From Acestrorhynchus altus (Eukaryota > Chordata > Actinopteri > Characiformes > Acestrorhynchidae), in the NCBI GenBank assembly GCA_034509495.1, contig CM067515.1, positions 16,147,058-16,211,057 of the forward strand: a stretch of DNA of 64,000 nucleotides, given 5' to 3'. The notes beneath the pieces are model-generated. The model was not told the DNA's origin, ran no database searches, and saw nothing but the letters and a program-made list of their open reading frames with translations. The position numbers were made by a program, and so were the translations under genes. This document shows, piece after piece, positions 50,197 through 62,049 of the stretch (position 1 is its first letter; each line of letters starts with the position of its first letter).

Positions 50197-53100
50197 TTAC
50201 TTCTGCTCACGTCTCCAGATGATGACCATGCCTGTTGCATCGGAGGAGGCCAGCAGGCTCTCGTCACAGTTGAAGCTGACATCCAGCACAGGGCCGCTGT
50301 GACCCTGCAGCTTGTTTACAATGGCCTTAGTGTTGCGCTCCACATCAAAGAAATAAACGCAGGCATCTTCACTGCCAGTCACTGAGTTATAAAAGAGTAA
50401 AAATAAACTGTGAACAAGTGAAGTAAGCATATAGAATAGTTCTTGAAACAAGCTCAATGATCCAGAACAATTTAGTCAAGACTGTCAAATATAAGGTTAT
50501 TCCTGTTGGATTATACTGATCTATGTCTATTTAACAATGCAAGAATTTCCAGTTAGACAGATTAGTTCATTAATCCTCATTTCTTCCCAGGAGATAATAA
50601 AGGCCTTGGGGTTAAATCGGCCATATGATGCAAAATCCTTTTTGATGTTGATCTTTATTTTAAATTTATAGAGAAATTGATGGTGATGTAATGAAACATA
50701 AAACTGAATGTCTTTTAAAAATAATTTCCAAAATATAATTTTTGTGTGAGGGAAAAGTAATGCCCCAACTGTAGGTATTGCCTGCTTTAGCTGTAATAAT
50801 ATCAATCAGACTTTCCTGTAACCGCCTACTAGTCTGACACTGACTGGGAGAATGACTTTCCACTCCTCCATTCGCAAAGACTTCAGCTATGTGATGTTTT
50901 AGCATCAGTCTTTGTACAGATGGTCTTACATTTCCCTTGAGCCCCTCTGGTACCCCAAACCATGACATTTTCACTTCTGTGCTTCACAGTTGATATGAGG
51001 TGCTTGTGTTCAAATGCGACAAACATGTCTTCAGTTGCTGTGACTAAGTAATACAACATTTGACTCATCTGTCCAAAGCACATTGTTACAGAAATCCTGG
51101 TCTTTGACTAGATGTTCTCTGGCAAACTTCAGTCTCTAGTCTTTTCCTCTAGGGTTTACTGCTTACACACCTCCAAAGAAAATCAAACTTGTTTAGTCTC
51201 TTCATGATGGTGGATGCATGGTCTTTTACGTCAAGGCATTTTTTGTGCCTCTTGCTTAATGGTATTGCTGCCTCTTGGGCCTTTCAGCAAAGATGTGTTT
51301 ATAATGACAAATCATGTGACACAAATTGCATACAGGTGGACTTCATTTCACTATATATATATTATTTTTTTTTAATATATTACTTATTTGACTTCACCAA
51401 ATTATTTTTTGTGCAGATGCATCACTTACAATTCAGATAAAATACAGGCTAAAATGTAACAAAATAGGTTAAAAAATACTTTTGTAAGGCAATGTATATT
51501 TATCTCTATCACACACACACAGTCTAGAACAAGTGTCATGAACAACCATAAACACAGCAAACAGAGCTAAAACCTCTTCATCAATAAAGTGGAATGGAAA
51601 TATTGTCATGCACAGATCTTACCAACACAGGCCCCCTGCCTGAAGGACATGAGGGGACAGAAGATGCTGTGGAGAGGCTGGGAACCATGCTGGATGGGGA
51701 AACTCCTCTTCAGTTGCAGGGTGCCTTCATTATCTACAACCCTACAGAGTTGTAACAGCATTCATCAACCATGTCATAGCTAAGTTCAGACTGCCAGCTC
51801 AAATCAAATTTTTGGCATATCTAGACCGTAACCAGATTGACAGTGTAGAAATGAGATTCAAAAGTGTCTTTTTGTTTCAACTGTAATGTGACAAAAAAAA
51901 ACCCACATTAAATCAAGAATAACAAAAGTGAAGGAATCCAAAGGCTGCTTACTGACACCAATATTGATTTGCAAGATTTGCAATGTCTGGACATGCAAAG
52001 CCAATCTGATCTCTTGAAAATAACTGTGCAGACAATCATCTCAACAAATCTTATTTGAGACACAAATCTGATTTGGCTGCAGTCTCAATATAGCCTTATA
52101 ATTTATAATGCTATTTTTCAATCAGCACTCGTTAGACTACATGATTATGGGCCAACAGCATTTACTCTTACTAGATGCAATTTTTGGAATCGCTCATGAT
52201 TCTCAAATATAAATTCATAAAATCTGAGCTTCTCAAAGTTGCAGTTCTGTGAATTTATTTATCTGTGACACATCACTTGGGTATGATATTGCCAATACAG
52301 GTTAATGCCTGGATAACTGCAATTTTAAGCTGTTCAATGCAATGCCTTTAATCAAACTGCATACATTCATGTAATCAGAGCTATTAACAGTGAACTGCCT
52401 TGATCTACATCCACTTTAGAAATGAAGCACCACACAAACAGCCCTTTAATTCCAGTGTAAAAGGTTTCCAAGAATACTTCTGTACACCACCAGCTGCCAA
52501 ACAAGGGCTTGATTACTTCAGCTATCAATTTCCCCTGAATGAGTGTTATAAGGCAGAAAGTAGGCTGTTGCAAATATACCAAATGTGTGTGCTCTGACCT
52601 GTACAGCAGGAGCTTGTTAACACAGGCATTGACAAGCAGCGATGGATCTCGGGCCTCTCTACTGATCCAGGACCGGGCGGAAATGCTGGAGATGGAGCTT
52701 CCCTCACTCACTACCAGTCTCTTGGCTTTAGTCAGCTTCCCTGTGGAATTAACTCAGGTTTAGTACACATTTTACATTCCTTTTCTTCACACTTTTACTG
52801 AAGAATTGGCTGTAATTGCATTGTTTGGTCTGTATGTCTTTCAGACATACACAGCACTTCAATTGGTATAAAATAAATCCATGCTGGCAAAGAATTTTAT
52901 TACTTCTGCTGTGTCATCAAACAACTGTACAAATATATCACAAAATCAGATGCTATATAACAGCCCTATGTAGCATTTATACCTAACAATCCTCAGAATC
53001 ATACTGATGGTACTGTGATAGGGAGAATGGGGTCATGGAATTTTGGTGGAGCTGCAAAAGAACCTCTTGCCAGAGCTGAGTAATGCTACACCACCCAAGT

Positions 53101-56100
53101 CATATTAGTGTAAAATATAATATTACTGTACTCCTTCAGTCCGCATGCTTCAGATGCCAGTACTGGTATCTCTCTGTTTGTCAACAATTGCATGCACACA
53201 ACTGTCCCTGGGAGGGAACTAAAAGTACATATTTGTTTACAACTGTGTAAAAATGAACTCCACTTCCCAAATTCCCAAATAACAACTCTCACATAATGCT
53301 ACTTTACAATAGAATTTTTTCAATTATATATACAATAAATTGATAAATTAGTATTTCTTGCATCTAGGCTCCCCTACAAATGGGAAATGGACTAATTTCT
53401 GGACAGGCTGGGAGATAGAGAAGACGCATCTGAAGTGAAAGAAGCATGTAGAACGAGTTTTGTTCCATTTGCTTATTTTAACATATAGTCACAGGTCACT
53501 ACAATTCCAAATACAAAACCTACTAATTACTTAGACTATATTTTTGAGTTTTCAACTCAAAGAGTTTGTGATCTAGTTACTACAAAACTCTGGAGAGACT
53601 TGTGCAGACTCTGAATTCTACTACCTGTGGCCATGTCAAAGAGGAAGGAGAAGATGCTCCCTCGATCATCCCCTGCCCACAGGATCCTCCCAGGAGCATC
53701 AAATGAGAGGGACAGCACACGGCCGGTCAGTTTACTAGAGCCTCCTTTCACTTTCTTCCCTGTGGAGATGTTTACCACCTGCAGCAAGTGTTTGCTGTTG
53801 CCAACCTGCAGGAAAAAGAGGAAGGAATACATTGTTTTGCAGCAAATCATATTAAGTAACTGAGTTAAGTCATGGTTTGAACTCCAGCATACCACTGGAC
53901 TGTTGCTCCATATAATTGTGTTGTATTGTATGTTAGATTTTATGTCCTACATAATATAATAACTATTATAATAGAATAATAGTAGTTTTAACAGAGCTTT
54001 GAAGATCCTTTTTCACTTCTTTGTTTCTTATATTCCTAAATAATCAGTTTTACCATTTCATGTGTTCCATCTTATCAGTGCTGGACCATCCCTTTCAGGA
54101 GCTAAGTGAGCAAGGCCCTACCCATATTCTCTGACAGTAAGACTGTCTTTTCCTGGTCTACTTACTATCTGTAAGTTGCCAGTGACTTCTGCGCCTCACT
54201 AGGGTTATAACAATACATGTATTCATATTGAACCATTAATATATGCATATCATGCTTCAGTGCACATCGTCATACAGAGAACAGACAGTAATCTGGAGCA
54301 CAAGGCAGAATGAATTTCAGACTGATGCTGCAGACCAAACTGATGGGTAAGGTGACCAGCCTAGACCAGGAATGATGAAAGACTGGTGTGCATTGGTGTT
54401 TTAGGTGATTGGAAACAGAGCATGCACAATAAAGAATCTTCTCTTCCCACATCATCATCGCTTGACAAAATGCAAATTCTCAACATGTGCATTATGCCGA
54501 ACAACACTTCCCAGGTTCCTATCTTAAGTGGTATTCCATTAGCAATAACTATATTTGCAAGGGGGGTTGATCATAAATGTTTAAAATGATTCAATACATC
54601 TTACCTTCCTTCACATAATCTAGAGTAATTCAAAATGAATAAAGACCTACTAAATACACAAAAGTGGTGGAACTATTAACTACTATTCACTACATAGTAG
54701 TGAAATATAAGCAAATCAATTTTACATTTATGTCTAAAAAGAACCTCATACATTTAAGTTTGGGGAGAAGGAGTCATATAGACAAACAGTCACATTATAT
54801 TCTATATAACTATTCTCACCACAGTGAGGTTGTTGTTCATGGGTTGAAAGGTGCAACAGAGGAGCTCGCTGGCTTCTGGGTCAACCACTTCACGGATGCA
54901 GCGTCCATCTTCTGTGTTCCAGATACGTAGAGTGCCATCCTGCGACGTGGACACAATGATGTCGTTGCTAAGCGACCAGGCGAAGTCCGTGACGGGCCCC
55001 GCATGTCCCTTCAGCGTCACCTTTACAGTCGGCGGAGATGGGGACAGGGTCATGATAGACAAGGTGCCGTCCAACGAGCAGCAGGCAAGGAGATGCTTAT
55101 CATCATTGGCAAATTGCAGTCGAGGGACTGAGGAAACAAAAGAGTATGTAGAATACTGTATTCATGAATCGTGAATTACTTAAGTACAAATGGCTACTTT
55201 TTTATATTGTAAATAAATTCATACATCACAATTTCCTTTACAATGTCTTCCTGGTCTTTTACTGATGCTCATTATATAAATTAAAAGGAGATATTCTCAC
55301 CAGCTGAGTCGACATGTTGGTCAAAGATGTGATGCATGCCAGCGAAGGCATAGTTCTCACTCAGAGTGGTGTCACCTGCCATAGCACGACTTGCCTCTGC
55401 CACAGAAGTGGGCACCAGAGCACCTGGGGGCCTGAGGAAAATGATTACATACACAGTTTTATTTTGTACAAGAATAACCAGTCATTTCAAATGACTGAAC
55501 AGTACTAAGAAGGAATACATTTATATTCATGGCATTTAGGAGACGCTCATCCAGAGCGACTTACAATGTAATTCACATTACAGAGGTGGGCCACAATAGT
55601 GTTAGGAGTCTTGCCCTAGGACGTTTATTGGTGTAGCACAGCATAGTTGCCCAGACTGGGAATCAAACCCCATTGCAGTTATACACCACATGGTGTGGTG
55701 CCATGCTGGTGGTGTTCTCTGTTGCACCACACAAATCACAAGCAAGTATGTTTATGAAGTAGTATTGCTCAGGTCTTTACCCATCAAAAGGAGAGGCAAA
55801 GCTTAGAATTTAAGCTTTTATTTTCATTTTTTCTTATGTATTATAAAATGTTAGGCATTATTTCACAAGCAATAATAATGTACACAGTGTGGTTTTAAAT
55901 ACTGAAATCAAGATTTAATGTATTAATGAACATACATACACTAATAATTTGATGTTTGCAATTCCATTGGGATTAATTTTGTAAATAACATTGATTCCAA
56001 ACTCTAGAATGTAGGGTGTACAGTGGGGAAAATAAGTATTGATACTGATAAGTATTGATATTGATAAGTGCTGAAGTTCTCCCACCTACAATGGAGGATC

Positions 56101-56590
56101 AACTACTTTCATGCAATAAAATTAAAATTAATTATTTAAAAACCCCACAATGTGATTTTCTGGATTTTCTTTTTTAGATTCTGTCTCTCACAGTTGAAGT
56201 GTACTTACGATAAAAATTACAGACCTCTCCATTCTTTGTAGGTGGGAAAGCCTATTTGTGTGAAATGTGGCAGAACATTCCAGAGTCCACAAACCAACTG
56301 TAACTTGGTGGTGTTTGTTAAGTGCGCACCTCTCCTCGTACACTGCTCTGTTCATTTGTGCCTGAAGCTGGTACGAACCACGACTCACTGACCGCCGATG
56401 ACCTCGAGCACCCTGAGCGCGGGGGTCTTCCTCAAAGTCCTGGTACAGAAAGAGCAGAAGGAAAGAAAAAGGGTATAGAAAGAGAGAGATAAAGAAGACA
56501 GAGCGGGCAACAGGGAGAGGCATGGAAAATATAGGAGCAAAGAAAAATAAAGAACAGAAATGAGGAGAGAGGGGGGAGAGACGGAGAGAC

Positions 56591-56643
<53 letters not shown>

Positions 56644-58653
56644 ATCTCGGAGAGTTGATCTGGTGCTGCAAGTCTATTTTAACACATTAAAGCTGTTCAT
56701 ACTGATTATATCGACAGTCCCTGAAGCCACACACATGCATTCACACACACTCCACATGCAGTTTCCCACAGCTCAATATAATAACACTGACAATCACTGA
56801 CAAGATAAGCACAGTCTTTTGTGTTGTGCAAAGACTTCAATATCAAATCAGTGTGCTTCTAAAAGGGGTCCGAGAGAGGGTTGACAAAACATTCTGACTT
56901 CAAATTCGCTGCCTCCTGATTCACTGGCTTTACTCTTCTAGACAGTCAATTGTAAGGGTGTAATGATTTCATAACAATATGAAAATATGCTAGTTATTTC
57001 AAGAGTAGGGCTGCACAATATATACTTTTAGCACTGCAATATGAACAGTCAGTTACATTTCAGAATGTGCAAAATCACGTGAGTAATTAAATCACATATT
57101 TTTTGCAACTTGATACACAAGAAAAACTACCACCTTTCTATTACATATGTACCAGAAACAGTACCAGAGTGTCATACAGCCGTATCATATAGTAGTTTAG
57201 TAAGGATATTTTAAATGCTGATACACTCTCCTTCAGAAGTATTGGAACAGTGAGGCCAATCCCTTTATTTTTGTAGAGTGAAAACATTTGAGTGTGACAT
57301 TAAAAGATGAGATCTGGATCTAATGCACAGTTCAGAAGATAGCACCTTGTCTCAACCCACACATTTTTCTTGTGAGCATAAGTATTAGAACAGATGAACT
57401 TAAAATAGATTAAAGTGAAAAAGACTTAATATTTAGTTTCAAATCCTTCGTTATTTTGCCTCATCATCATACTATTGTTATTCTTTTGCCTCATATTCAT
57501 CTTTCATTGACAAACCCAAACGTTTCATCTACAGCAAAAATAAAGAAATTGGCCTCGTTAATGATGGTTAATGTTTATAATTATTTTTTTTCCAGGATTA
57601 TCGGATCCTGTCATCCATTCCAATCATGTAAATAACTGTTATTTAGGGCTGTTTCAAATAATGAATACTTGAGTATTCCTTTGTTATAATAGCATTCATT
57701 ATATATTACATATATATTTCAATTCTGAGTAATAATGTTATTTATAATAAATATGTAAGTACAACAATCCTTGTCTGCTTGATAGACTATGATAGCACCT
57801 ACTGGAAATATATTGAACTGCAGTAATGATATATTTAAAATTATAGTCAATTATGAGCATGGGGTTTGAAGCATAGCTTCGTTTGTTTGTGAACACGTAT
57901 TTAGGAACTGGCTTGAGAAGAAATTTAAAGCCTGTAAAATGTTAAGGACAGTTCTATTTATAAAATCATAAATTCATCTGGGTTTCATTCACACAGCAGA
58001 TAAAGTGGCCAAAAGGCTGTTCACACAATTTCTATATCACCTGAGCAGTTCACAGTCTAAAAGTGACGCCCATGTGCTTCACATGAAGCCAGAATTGGAG
58101 GTGCCATCAAGGAGTTCCAGTGACTGACAACTGAACTTACAAATGAGAATGCGTTCATGCTCATTGAAAACCGTCATTCAGCCACGGCCAGTAATACTCA
58201 TTATATGATTTGTATTTTTCTGAATCAATTAGCTTTCTAGACATAAAAAAACAAAAAATCTAATTGGACCTAAAAATACATGAATCATTACACCCATCAG
58301 TTACAATTTTCAGGATACAACTAATCACTGTTTTTAAAAATGAATGCTTTCTCTGTTTCTCCATCTGCTTGTCCCTTCATCTATCTCTCTGCAACCTGGC
58401 GCTAACCTCCATGCGGTCCAGTGTGGTGCGGGAGCTGCGCACACTGCTGGCTCTGAAGCTGCTCTGCTCTGACAGCGGCCCGTATCGCAGGGCAAGCAGC
58501 TGGCTGCGCAGACGCAGGTACTGCCTGCGCAGCCCCGGCTCAAAGCCACACTTGGCATTCTCGCGGAGCAGCTGGCTGCGCCGGCGGATGTACTGCGTGC
58601 GGAACTGGGGGAACGTAGGCGTGCGGTAAGCATTGTACCTGGAGTGAGACAGC

Positions 58654-58700
<47 letters not shown>

Positions 58701-59615
58701 CATAATTAAATGAATTGTACAGATCAAACCCATCATTATTAATTACATAATTATCATTATTTTGATGATAAATAGAGATCAAATATAAAATATTATGAGC
58801 AAGAGTTTAAGTACACACTGTGCATTATTTATCGGTGATGCTGATCCAGGTGGATTTAATCCTAATTGTGCTGTTACACTCACTTCATCTATCAATCTGA
58901 AAATTGTGAATATGGCACAAAAGATTACAGGCAGCCATGCCCCGGTGGTTAGGGAACCAGCCTTGTGCCTGGAAGGTTGCCGGTTCGACTCCCTGAACTC
59001 CCTTGAGCAAGACACCACTCCCTGAGGGGCACCCACTGCTCTGGGCATGTGTGCTCACTGCCTCCTAGTGTGTGCATTCACTAGTGCGTATGTGTGTGTT
59101 AAAATGTGGAGGACAAATTTTCCTGCATACAAGCACTGTGGATCTACATGCACGTTTACATTATAATGAGGTTCTGCAGATACGCTATATCTCCAACTCG
59201 TGTTCACATAGTCGATCTTCAATAACAAAAGGGTGTTTTGTTGTTTTCTTGCAGCAACAGCCTCTATTCTTCTGGGAAGACTTTTCAGCAGATGTTTCAA
59301 CATTGCTGTGAGCATCTGATTGCATTCAGCCACACATGAGCATCGGTTACATCAGGTTGTGATCTGTACAATTTGCTTTGCCACTCAACACTCATCCAAT
59401 AACTATTGGAGACACAGATCAGGGGGTTTTAAACCCATCAAGCCCACACCCAGCACTGTGTACAGGGCCATGCCCAGCTCTTTTGATGCAGAGGTGCTTT
59501 TCTATGGAGTGTGCTTACACTCTGTGCACTGAATTCACTGACCAGAAACAGGGCACTAAGATGCTGTAACCAACCTTGCGTCCACTGCCAGCACCTGCTG
59601 CCAAACTGCAGCCAT
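50197..59615 (-). CDS. wdr13: WD repeat-containing protein 13, 9 coding exons
   Basis: WDR13 is a nuclear WD-repeat protein reported to act in transcriptional control and cell growth. Exons (minus): 59615-59575, 58638-58407, 56439-56330, 55431-55301, 55127-54820, 53805-53625, 52740-52599, 51741-51623 and 50381-50197. All are GT/AG and in phase, giving 482 residues (human 485). The N-terminus [20 protein letters not shown] and the segments YIRRRSQLLRENAK, RGHRRSVSRGSYQLQAQMNR and DTTLSENYAFAGMHHIFDQH are nearly identical to mammals. WD units follow, such as GHAGPVTDFAWSLSNDIIVS with DGTLRIWN and GHSGPVLDVSFNCDESLLAS with MVIIWRREQK at the C-terminus. An acceptor TGCCCTCAG lies 12 bases before the ATG, so a non-coding first exon exists upstream. 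Confidence 0.97.
50530..51480 (-). mobile_element. Decayed transposon region with Tc1-like remnant
   Basis: On the minus strand near 50950-51080, KHLISTVKHRSENVMVWG resembles the 'TVKHGGGS-VMVWG' region of Tc1-like transposases. The plus strand around 51060-51140 has GACTCATCTGTCCAAAGCAC, a common fish repeat phrase. Stops interrupt every frame. It fills the intron between WDR13 exons 8 and 9. Confidence 0.45.
55524..55735 (+). repeat. Dispersed repeat with AGACGCTCATCCAGAGCGA
   Basis: The start GGCATTTAGGAGACGCTCAT and then CCAGAGCGACTTACAATG form a phrase very common in teleost intergenic DNA. GGGAATCAAACCCCATTGC near the end resembles a tRNA B-box region. No coding frame. It lies in WDR13 intron 3. 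Confidence 0.6.
56005..56245 (+). mobile_element. MITE-like element near WDR13 exon 3
   Basis: The opening TACAGTGGGGAAAATAAGTA and the interior CAATGTGATTTTCTGGATTT match a repeat type widespread in fish. It ends about 90 bases from the donor of the exon at 56330. A related fragment is at 47935-48060. Confidence 0.55.
56599..56640. repeat. (AG)n microsatellite
   Basis: About 42 bases of AG, a CT tract on the WDR13 strand, 160 bases upstream of the exon 3 acceptor at 56439. Confidence 0.95.
57235..57570 (+). mobile_element. MITE-like element
   Basis: It begins GAAGTATTGGAACAGTGAGG and includes TTTTTGTAGAGTGAAAACAT, CATAAGTATTAGAACAG and near the end GCAAAAATAAAGAAATTGGC. The paired 'AAGTATT-GAACAG' phrases suggest a short DNA element without coding capacity. 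It lies in WDR13 intron 2. Confidence 0.4.
58659..58695. repeat. (AG)n microsatellite at a WDR13 acceptor
   Basis: About 37 bases of AG. On the WDR13 strand it is a CT tract starting about 20 bases upstream of the acceptor of exon 2 (58638). Confidence 0.95.
58930..59140 (+). mobile_element. tRNA-derived SINE
   Basis: The head has an A-box-like GGTGGTTAGGGAACCAG and a B-box-like GGTTCGACTCC. CTTGAGCAAGACACCACTCC, CACTGCCTCCTAGTGTGTG and TGTGGAGGACAAATTTTCC follow, the body and tail of a known fish SINE type. It is not a functional tRNA, since the cloverleaf arms do not close. It lies in WDR13 intron 1. Confidence 0.7.
59215..59545 (-). repeat. MITE-family fragment, minus orientation
   Basis: The plus strand has TGTTTCAACATTGCTGTGAG and CATCTGATTGCATTCAGCCA, the complement of the family's interior (compare 'aatgcaatcaaatcc' at 7225). 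CACACCCAGCACTGTGTACA follows. It ends about 30 bases before WDR13 exon 1. Confidence 0.5.
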
Positions 59616-59929
59616 TCCACACCAGCTGAGGGCAGTAGGGGTCAGGTCGGGTCCCTTAGCAGAACATAGACACATAGAGCAGACATGATTATTATTATTA
59701 TTACTATTATTATTATTGGTAATAATAATATTTCTAATAAACTTTAACAAGGCAGTGCATCAGATCCACATCCAGCTGATCAAGCTACACAATACAGCAC
59801 CAAATAAAGCTCCTTATGATCCTACACTTGTGGAACTCATGCCAGAGCTGCAGACTCTGGACCCTACAGCAGGAGAAGGCGAGGATGTGAGAACATAAAC
59901 ACAGCTGGTAGCTCCACTGCTGCGGAAAG

Positions 59930-60325
59930 CAGCCGTTAGCGCAGAAGCTAAAGGGCTACACCCAGCCTGAACGAGCCCCAGCCGAGCAGGGCAGCTGTGT
60001 CAGTCACCCCCACCGACGACACTGCCCTCCTCCGACTCTGCAGCTCATCCTCCTGCCTTCACACATAGCTCGAACGTGTTTTCCAGCGCTCCTACCTCCA
60101 AATCCTCACCGGCTCATTTCGCCTGGCTGGACGGGTGCGACCACGTGACCGGTTTTCCCAGTGCCAGGCAGCGCGCTGATCTTTAAACCATCCGCCCGAT
60201 TAACCGCGCGGCTCAGGCCCATCCGCACTGTGTGTAGATCCGATGTTTCCCAACCGCGCGTCATTATTAACCTATTGATTACGATTACAAATAAAGAGGA
60301 CGATTTTACCTGCATCCGCCTCCCA
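59930..60325 (-). promoter_or_regulatory. CpG-rich WDR13 promoter and first-exon region
   Basis: CpG density rises sharply (CCGCGCG-type strings at about 60188-60200 and 60253-60260). An E-box CACGTG lies at 60142-60147. Two minus-strand donors are possible ends of a non-coding first exon: GCAG/GTAAAATCG near 60310 and GGAG/GTAGGA near 60092. The acceptor before the ATG exon is at about 59628. The transcription start is not resolved. Confidence 0.55.
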
Positions 60326-60330
60326 TTCTG

Positions 60331-60712
60331 ACATTATTACACAATATCTGTCTGTTTACTGACGTCAGATCTGATCAAAAAGCCGTTATTACATTATCAC
60401 ACACTGTCTGTTTACTGACCTCAGATCTGATCATACAGCCTATATTACATTATCACACAGTCTGTTTACTGACCTCAGATCTGATCATACAGCCTCTATT
60501 ACATTATCACACACTGTTTACTGACCTCAGATCTGATCATACAGCCATTATTACATTATCACACACTGTCTGTTTACTGACCTCAGATCTGATCATACGG
60601 CCTCTATTACATTATCACACACTGTTTACTGACCTCAGATCTGATCATACAGCCTTTATTACATTATCACACACTGTCTGTTTACTGACCTCAGATCTAT
60701 TCATACATCAAC
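60331..60712. repeat. Minisatellite of seven 52-56 bp units
   Basis: Seven head-to-tail units share ACATTATCACACACTGT, an optional CTGT, TTTACTGACCTCAGATCTGA and TCATACAGCC. Unit lengths differ mainly by presence or absence of the four-base CTGT-type step. Each unit holds the perfect palindrome TCAGATCTGA, except the last, which has TCAGATCTAT. The first, most diverged unit has TGACGTCA (60360-60367) where the rest have TGACCTCA. There are no spacers. Confidence 0.92.
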
Positions 60713-60714
60713 TC

Positions 60715-60960
60715 TCATCCCCTCCCAGATGACTGAACTCCTCAACCTATCTCTAAGGAAGAGTCCAACAACCCCGCACAGAAAGGGTTTCAGCCACTTG
60801 TACTCAGGATCTCATTCTTCTACCCAAAGCTTGCGGCCATAGGTTAGTGTCGGAATGTAGACTGACTGGTAAATTAAGAGCATTGCCTTTTGGCTCAGCT
60901 CCCTTTTCACCAAAGCACAACATCAGTAACACTGCAGACGCTACACCAATCCGCCTCATG
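60715..60960 (-). mobile_element. C-terminal fragment of a non-LTR retroelement ORF
   Basis: The minus strand gives VKRELSQKAMLLIYQSVYIP followed by TLTYGRKLWVEE and a stop. This is the motif typical of the region after the RT domain in fish LINEs. Further pieces (near SLRDR) are out of frame. It abuts the minisatellite at 60331-60712. Confidence 0.6.
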
Positions 60961-61744
60961 AAAAAGTCAGATTGTAATTAAATTTTACTCTAAATTTCTA
61001 AGTACAGTTTACAGTGTTTTCTGTCATTTTTCACTATTTCTGTTTGATTTCTTGACTGTATGTGCACTGAAGACCTCAGCATACTTGTGAAATGACATTT
61101 GCAATAGTTGCTCTTACAGGCATGCACACTTTCTCTAGTTTTGTTTTGCCTGTTTTGTTGTTCTGTGCAAAGCAGCAAGCAAATATGGACGGTCATTTGG
61201 GTCTAAATGTGTTCATACTTAATTGATAACACAAATATAATTCCACATTAACCCATAAAATGTGGTTCTGATAACACAATGGCCCAAGTTACCTTAGTGG
61301 TCAAACAGGTTTAATCTGTGTGTTTGTTTTCGAGTTGTTTTTTTGTCAGCAGGGTTTCTACCTTAGAGCACAACTGAGTAACCAAATTTCATTACATTTC
61401 AGATACTTCCATCTTTAATGTACACTTTTTAGGCAATTTCCCAACTATAATAAAAATTATGTGCATGTACAGCCCATGCTCAGGTCCTTCAAACACTATC
61501 AACCAACAGTTACATACAACCAAGCAACCATCTGTCTTGCTTTTCATTTTTTCCCTTTTTTCAAGCACTTTGTATTTCACTGAGGAAATATTATTCTAGT
61601 TAATTATTTTTTCCTAGCAACAGGAAGGTAGTCAGTGTGCAGTGGCCTGTTGCCTCATTCATATCCTGTGAAGAGCTCATTAAAGACTACCAGGTAATTT
61701 TTATTTTTCCATTTTTCTCACTTTTAATTATGTACATACTTATA

Positions 61745-62045
61745 TAAAAATTGGTTCTATATATATAAATCCATGAACACTGCTAGAACCCTTGAAGGTT
61801 TTGAAGGATTGAAGGATTCTCATGAAAGGGGTCTTGAGATTGATGGACAATGGGCTGTATACGATTCTATATAGAACCTTTTTGAAAAGGCTTCTATGTA
61901 GCACTCTTCTATAGAACCCTCTACAGCCCATTTTCCATCAGTCTGAAGAACCCTTTCATGATGCAAAGTATTCTATCAGTGTTAATGGTTCTAGATATAG
62001 AACAGATTTCTATACTGAAGAACCATTGAAGAACCATCATTGTTA
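61745..62045. repeat. Palindromic AGAACC/GGTTCT repeat
   Basis: It contains several copies of TAGAACC, AGAACCCTTTCATG, TATATAGAACCTTTTTG and their complements (GGTTCTATATATA, GGTTCTAGATATAG) in mixed orientation, as in a short folded-back DNA element. Related modules are at 8180-8400. Confidence 0.45.
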
Positions 62046-62049
62046 AGTT

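Noticed and set aside
58930..59000. Functional tRNA gene
   Set aside because: A- and B-box-like words exist, but the arms do not pair into a cloverleaf and the sequence continues into a SINE body.
60331..60712. CRISPR-like array
   Set aside because: The units are directly tandem with no variable spacers, in a vertebrate sequence.
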